6,383 nucleotides of DNA from a bacterium (GTDB lineage Bacteria; Babelota; Babeliae; Babelales; Vermiphilaceae). Under the pieces are notes generated by a model. That model was not told the DNA's origin. It saw only the letters and a program-made list of their open reading frames with translations, and did not search any database. Shown here in pieces: positions 6,334-6,383 of the stretch; position 1 is the stretch's first letter, and each line of letters opens with the position of its first letter. Location of the stretch: assembly GCA_030626185.1 (NCBI GenBank), contig DAOUPL010000046.1:1-6383 (forward strand). The letters run 5' to 3'. Made by a program: the position numbers and the translations under genes.

Positions 6334-6383
6334 ATGAAAAGCTGTAGTATGGTAAATATTTTTTCACAAGTACAAGATTTTAG
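6334..6383 (+). CDS. Possible IS4-type transposase, N-terminal fragment
   Basis: Sixteen complete codons before the right edge: MKSCSMVNIFSQVQDF, still open. The pattern (N/V)-(I/V)-F-S-Q-(V/I/L) near the N-terminus followed by a hydrophobic/aromatic pair is what I recall at the start of DUF4372-containing IS4-family transposases, where I-P-R usually follows. Sixteen residues are too few for a firm assignment, and the DDE catalytic residues lie beyond the window. The ATG at 6334 was preferred over the in-frame ATG at 6328 because AAGGA is 7 bases from the former but abuts the latter. The hairpin over that ribosome binding site and the repeat-like sequence at 6258 support a transposase. Alternatively it is an unrelated host gene. 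Confidence 0.45.
   Translation, partial: MKSCSMVNIFSQVQDF

Larger units (their letters stand above)
6258..6383 (+). mobile_element. Possible left end of an insertion sequence
   Basis: The stretch CAGGGCAAACGCATCTAA at 6258-6275 looks like an IS terminal repeat and is followed about 58 bases later by a transposase-like start. The style of this end (ACGCATCTAA) resembles ends I associate with IS4-type elements, from memory only. The right end and target duplication are outside the window, so the boundary is a guess. The element would lie upstream of, and divergent from, the membrane-protein pair. Confidence 0.4.

Overview
The window is AT-rich and reads as bacterial. It holds four complete or near-complete protein genes on the minus strand, with Shine-Dalgarno sequences and sigma70-like promoters. 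A fifth minus-strand gene is cut by the left edge, and a plus-strand gene is cut by the right edge. Every minus-strand product is exported or membrane-embedded; there are no metabolic or information-processing genes. AT-richness, a secreted WD40-like propeller protein with a C-terminal membrane anchor, and large unrecognised secreted proteins would fit a host-associated lineage such as Candidatus Dependentiae (TM6), or possibly Chlamydiae or Legionellales. That placement is an inference from style, not a marker gene.

Layout, right to left along minus-strand transcription. At 6258-6383 on the plus strand lies what looks like the left end of an insertion sequence: a candidate terminal repeat, a hairpin that covers the ribosome binding site, and the first 16 codons of a possible IS4-type transposase. 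At 5406-6080 and 4425-5270 are two tandem paralogous multi-pass membrane proteins sharing an IPG...R...D...S...T(K/R)G.FW signature. Each is followed by a clear intrinsic terminator whose stem contains a U-G wobble only when read as minus-strand RNA, which fixes the terminator strand. A near-perfect dyad covers the putative promoter and start-site region of the second paralog.

At 2590-4287 is a 565-residue exported protein with WD40-like blades and one C-terminal membrane helix, with its own promoter. At 106-2454 is a 782-residue exported beta-rich protein with a coiled-coil C-terminal part. Its longest open frame begins at a TTG at 2514, but a ribosome binding site and an internal promoter argue for the ATG at 2454. 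Twenty-five bases after its stop begins another exported protein (1-80, partial), probably in the same transcript.

The two membrane paralogs look like independent single-gene units; the large beta-rich protein and the partial gene look like an operon. No enzyme, CRISPR array, RNA gene or defence system is visible. The items most worth following are the unrecognised 782-residue protein, the dyad before the second paralog, and the IS end with its masked ribosome binding site.
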